NCBI GenBank assembly: GCA_934511545.1
Contig: CAKSWM010000057.1
Span: 1 to 8,138 of the forward strand
Direction of reading: 5' to 3'
DNA length: 8,138 nt
Origin: an uncultured Oscillospiraceae bacterium
GTDB lineage: Bacteria > Bacillota > Clostridia > Oscillospirales > Oscillospiraceae
The translations under genes and the position numbers were made by a program. How positions within the stretch are numbered: the first letter of the stretch is position 1; every line of letters begins with the position of its first letter. Of the stretch, positions 6,481 to 8,138 are shown piece by piece. The notes under the pieces were generated by a model. The model saw only the letters and a list, made by a program, of their open reading frames with translations. It was not told the origin of the DNA and did not search any database.

Positions 6481-8010
6481 TTATCGCTGCGTCCGTTTGT
6501 CCGGCGTGTCCAGCGCGGGATCGCGGAATTTTCTGTGGCGCAGCGGCGGACGCAGTATGGCCTTGAGCGCCTGATACAGTCCGCGGTCGGATATGGGGGA
6601 GAGATAGTCAACGCCGAAGCTCTCTATCGTCGCAAGGTGATATACCAGCATGGCGACGCCGGCCATCAGTCCATACATTCCCGCCGCGATAGCGCACAGG
6701 ACCATGAGAAAGCGGCACAGCCGCACCGCCGTGCTCAGGTCGGGACTGGGTATGGTAAAGCCGCATATGCCCGAGAGGGCGACGATGATAACGGCGATAG
6801 GGCTGATGACGCTTGCATCGACCGCGCCCTGTCCGACGATCAGCGCGCCGATGATGCTGACAGTCTGTCCGATGGAGTCCGGCAGGCGCAGTCCTGCCTC
6901 CTGCAAAAGCTCAAAGGCTATAAGCATGCTCAATACCTCGATCGCCACGCCGAAGGGCACCTGCTGCTTGGCCTGTATCATCGAAATGAGCAGCTTTGTC
7001 GGTATCATCTCCTGGTGATACATCTCGACGGCGACCATGAAGGCCGGTAGCAGGATGGCCAGCACCAGCGAAAGATACCGCAGCACGGTCAGCGCCGTTG
7101 CCACGGCATAGTGCTGCGCGCCGTCGTCGGGCACGTGCATCAGCCGGAAAAAGGTCGCGGGAAGAAGAAAACCGAGCGGGATGCCGTCGATGAGAATGCC
7201 GATGCGCCCGGCAAGCAGGCTCTGCGCAAAGAGATCCGGCCTTTCGGTGTGCAGCAGCTGCGGGAAGGGCGAGCGCGGGTGGCTGATGATATATTCCTCC
7301 AGGCTTGCCGTCGTCAGCATACCCTGTATGTCGATGGCGTCCAGACGGCGCATCAGCTCCTCCACGCGTGCCTGGTCGGCAACGCCGTCGTAATAGAGTA
7401 CGGCGACATTCGTCGTGCTCTTGCGCCCGATCACGGTCTGGCGGAGCTTGAGCGCCGGGTCGCGCAGCTTGCGGCGTATAAGCGTCGTGTTCGTGCGCAG
7501 AACCTCCACGAAAGCGTCCTTGGCGCCCTTAACGCTCTTCTCGGTCGAGGGCTGCTCGATGCTGCGCGCGTTCGGGTTGCGCACCTCGAAGCAGACGGCG
7601 CGCTGCTCGGAGTCGAAAACAACGGCGCAGAAGCCGTTGACAAGGAACCGGCAGAGCTCATCCGTCGTTTCGGCGGGGCTCATGCTGCCGCTGTAGACCG
7701 CGCCGCGCTCGATAAGTCCGATGCACTCGCGCGTGCTGTGCGCGTCCTCAAAGCGCGCGGCCTCCGTCAGCGGACGTATGATGCTTTCGGCAACGTCGCC
7801 TCCGGAAACGACTCCGTCCAGATAACAGACGACCGCGCGTATATGTTTATTCCCGCCTACATATATCTCCCGGTGCTCGAAATCCTGGCAGTCGGAGAAT
7901 ATGGCGCAGAGAGTTTCAGCGCATACAGGCCCCGTATATTTCGGGTCGCGCCGCGGGTGAAATGGAGTTTTGTGTTTTTTAAGCAGTTTCATACTCGGAT
8001 TATGCCACAT
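6481..8010 (-). CDS. Spore germination receptor A subunit, GerAA/GerKA-type
   Basis: This is the A subunit of a GerA-family receptor in the spore inner membrane; related A subunits have recently been shown to form oligomeric membrane channels. 509 residues if begun at 8010, typical length. Visible: a large soluble N-terminal region (to about 265) with family segments KGAKDAFVEVLRTNTTLIRRKLR (161-183), the NVAVLYYDGVAD stretch (201-212), and SLEEYIISHPRSPFPQLLHTERPD (236-259), then about six hydrophobic segments (270-290, 307-328, 355-372, 380-395, 400-420, 432-456) including ILIDGIPLGFLLPATFF and AIEVLSMLIAFELLQEAGLRLP. It is the first gene of the A-C-B operon. The start is uncertain: ATG at 8008-8010 and ATG at 7990-7992 (residue 7) are both open, and neither has a recognisable ribosome site; an in-frame TAA at 8041-8043 bounds the choice. 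Eight cysteines occur within residues 30-140. Confidence 0.95.
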   Translation of the reverse strand: MWHNPSMKLLKKHKTPFHPRRDPKYTGPVCAETLCAIFSDCQDFEHREIYVGGNKHIRAVVCYLDGVVSGGDVAESIIRPLTEAARFEDAHSTRECIGLIERGAVYSGSMSPAETTDELCRFLVNGFCAVVFDSEQRAVCFEVRNPNARSIEQPSTEKSVKGAKDAFVEVLRTNTTLIRRKLRDPALKLRQTVIGRKSTTNVAVLYYDGVADQARVEELMRRLDAIDIQGMLTTASLEEYIISHPRSPFPQLLHTERPDLFAQSLLAGRIGILIDGIPLGFLLPATFFRLMHVPDDGAQHYAVATALTVLRYLSLVLAILLPAFMVAVEMYHQEMIPTKLLISMIQAKQQVPFGVAIEVLSMLIAFELLQEAGLRLPDSIGQTVSIIGALIVGQGAVDASVISPIAVIIVALSGICGFTIPSPDLSTAVRLCRFLMVLCAIAAGMYGLMAGVAMLVYHLATIESFGVDYLSPISDRGLYQALKAILRPPLRHRKFRDPALDTPDKRTQR

Positions 8011-8027
8011 ATAGTGCCGGTTTATGT
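7998..8027 (-). promoter_or_regulatory. Possible sigma-G-like promoter of the germination operon
   Basis: Minus strand: ACATA (8023-8027) and CATAATC (7998-8004) with exactly 18 bp between. The sigma-G consensus known from Bacillus is about GHATR, 17-18 bp, CATDHTA, so each element has one mismatch. Germination operons are normally transcribed by sigma-G in the forespore, which makes the match interesting. The problem is that transcription would begin near 7991, on the second ATG, so the first ATG would not be in the message. Confidence 0.22.
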
Positions 8028-8045
8028 ACGGAAGGGCTTTTTAAG

Positions 8046-8071
8046 AAAAATATCGAAAAAATTGAAAAAAA
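8046..8071 (+). promoter_or_regulatory. Three phased A-tracts upstream of the rightward promoter
   Basis: Runs of five, six and seven A residues (8046-8050, 8056-8061, 8065-8071) have centres about 10 bp apart, one helical turn. The last run ends four bases before the -35 of the rightward promoter. Phased A-tracts bend DNA, and such sequences just upstream of a -35 can act as an UP element for the RNA polymerase alpha subunits. The position is seen directly; the activating role is inferred. Confidence 0.55.
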
Positions 8072-8074
8072 GTG

Positions 8075-8103
8075 TTGACTTTAGTTAAAGTGGGTGGTAT
8101 ATT
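8075..8103 (+). promoter_or_regulatory. Sigma-A promoter for an unseen rightward gene
   Basis: Plus strand: -35 TTGACT (8075-8080, five of six consensus bases), a 17-bp spacer and -10 TATATT (8098-8103, five of six). Transcription should begin near 8110, leaving at least 28 nt of leader before the window ends; no ATG occurs in that leader, so the gene lies beyond the right edge. It is divergent from the germination operon and is the strongest promoter-like site in the window. Confidence 0.75.
8078..8091 (+). promoter_or_regulatory. Palindromic operator candidate in the rightward promoter
   Basis: ACTTTA-GT-TAAAGT is a perfect 6-2-6 inverted repeat that starts inside the -35 hexamer and fills most of the spacer. 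A dimeric repressor bound here would block RNA polymerase. I do not recognise the motif as a specific regulator's site. Its position fits an autoregulated gene or operon starting just beyond the window. Confidence 0.5.
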
Positions 8104-8138
8104 AATCAAGCGCTCGAGAGAACGGCAGGGACTTAAAA

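Noticed and set aside
8049..8078. Sigma-A-like promoter on the minus strand for the germination operon (TCAACA, 18 bp, GATATT)
   Set aside because: Only four of six bases match in each hexamer, the spacer is long, and the match comes from the A-tract region that serves the rightward promoter. It cannot be excluded but is not supported enough to annotate.
7111..8088. Long plus-strand open frames opposite the germination genes (also 5254-6093, 4514-5305 and 834-1406)
   Set aside because: They are shadows of the germination A, C, B and permease 2 genes, with low-complexity Arg/Ala/Gly-rich or Asp/Glu-rich translations and no initiation signals.
1..8138. CRISPR arrays, insertion sequences, tRNA or rRNA genes, phage or defence genes, and other novel systems
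   Set aside because: Coding sequence fills nearly the whole window with recognisable germination and ABC transporter families. No spaced direct repeats, transposase motifs, terminal inverted repeats or RNA gene signatures were seen.

Overview
The window most likely comes from an endospore-forming, GC-rich member of the Clostridia (Firmicutes), perhaps an Oscillospiraceae/Ruminococcaceae-type gut anaerobe. Three things point there: a complete GerA-family germinant-receptor operon, a Gram-positive-style lipoprotein binding protein with a Gly/Thr/Asn/Glu linker, and AGGAG-type ribosome binding sites. The family-level taxonomy is inferred from composition and gene style, not from a marker gene.

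All seven coding sequences are on the minus strand, so transcription runs from right to left. From about 8010 down to 4127 is a three-gene germinant receptor operon in the order A (membrane subunit with large N-terminal cytosolic domain), C (lipoprotein), B (ten-helix permease). The C stop and B start overlap in ATGA. After a 97-bp gap holding a convincing housekeeping-type promoter comes an ABC importer of the dipeptide/oligopeptide/nickel family: lipoprotein binding protein (2458-4029), permease 1 (1373-2314), permease 2 (576-1376) and the first 193 residues of an ATPase (1-579), which runs off the left edge. Permease 2 and the ATPase are each coupled to the gene before them by a 4-base stop/start overlap.

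Between the binding protein and permease genes, 143 bp hold three consecutive hairpins. One is a ten-base-pair, nearly all-GC stem followed by a T-rich run, which looks like a partial terminator letting the binding protein be made in excess. Both permeases begin with TTG, consistent with low permease synthesis.

The right edge (8011-8138) is the control region between the germination operon and an unseen gene reading rightward. It has a near-consensus sigma-A promoter, three A-tracts spaced one helical turn apart just upstream of it, and a perfect 6-2-6 palindrome over the -35/spacer that looks like a repressor operator.

Functionally, the two operons suggest spore germination sensing placed directly upstream of peptide (or similar solute) uptake. 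No CRISPR array, mobile element, RNA gene or clearly novel multi-gene system is visible. The more interesting material is regulatory: the right-edge control region, the hairpin cluster, the start of the germination A subunit, and the juxtaposition of receptor and importer.
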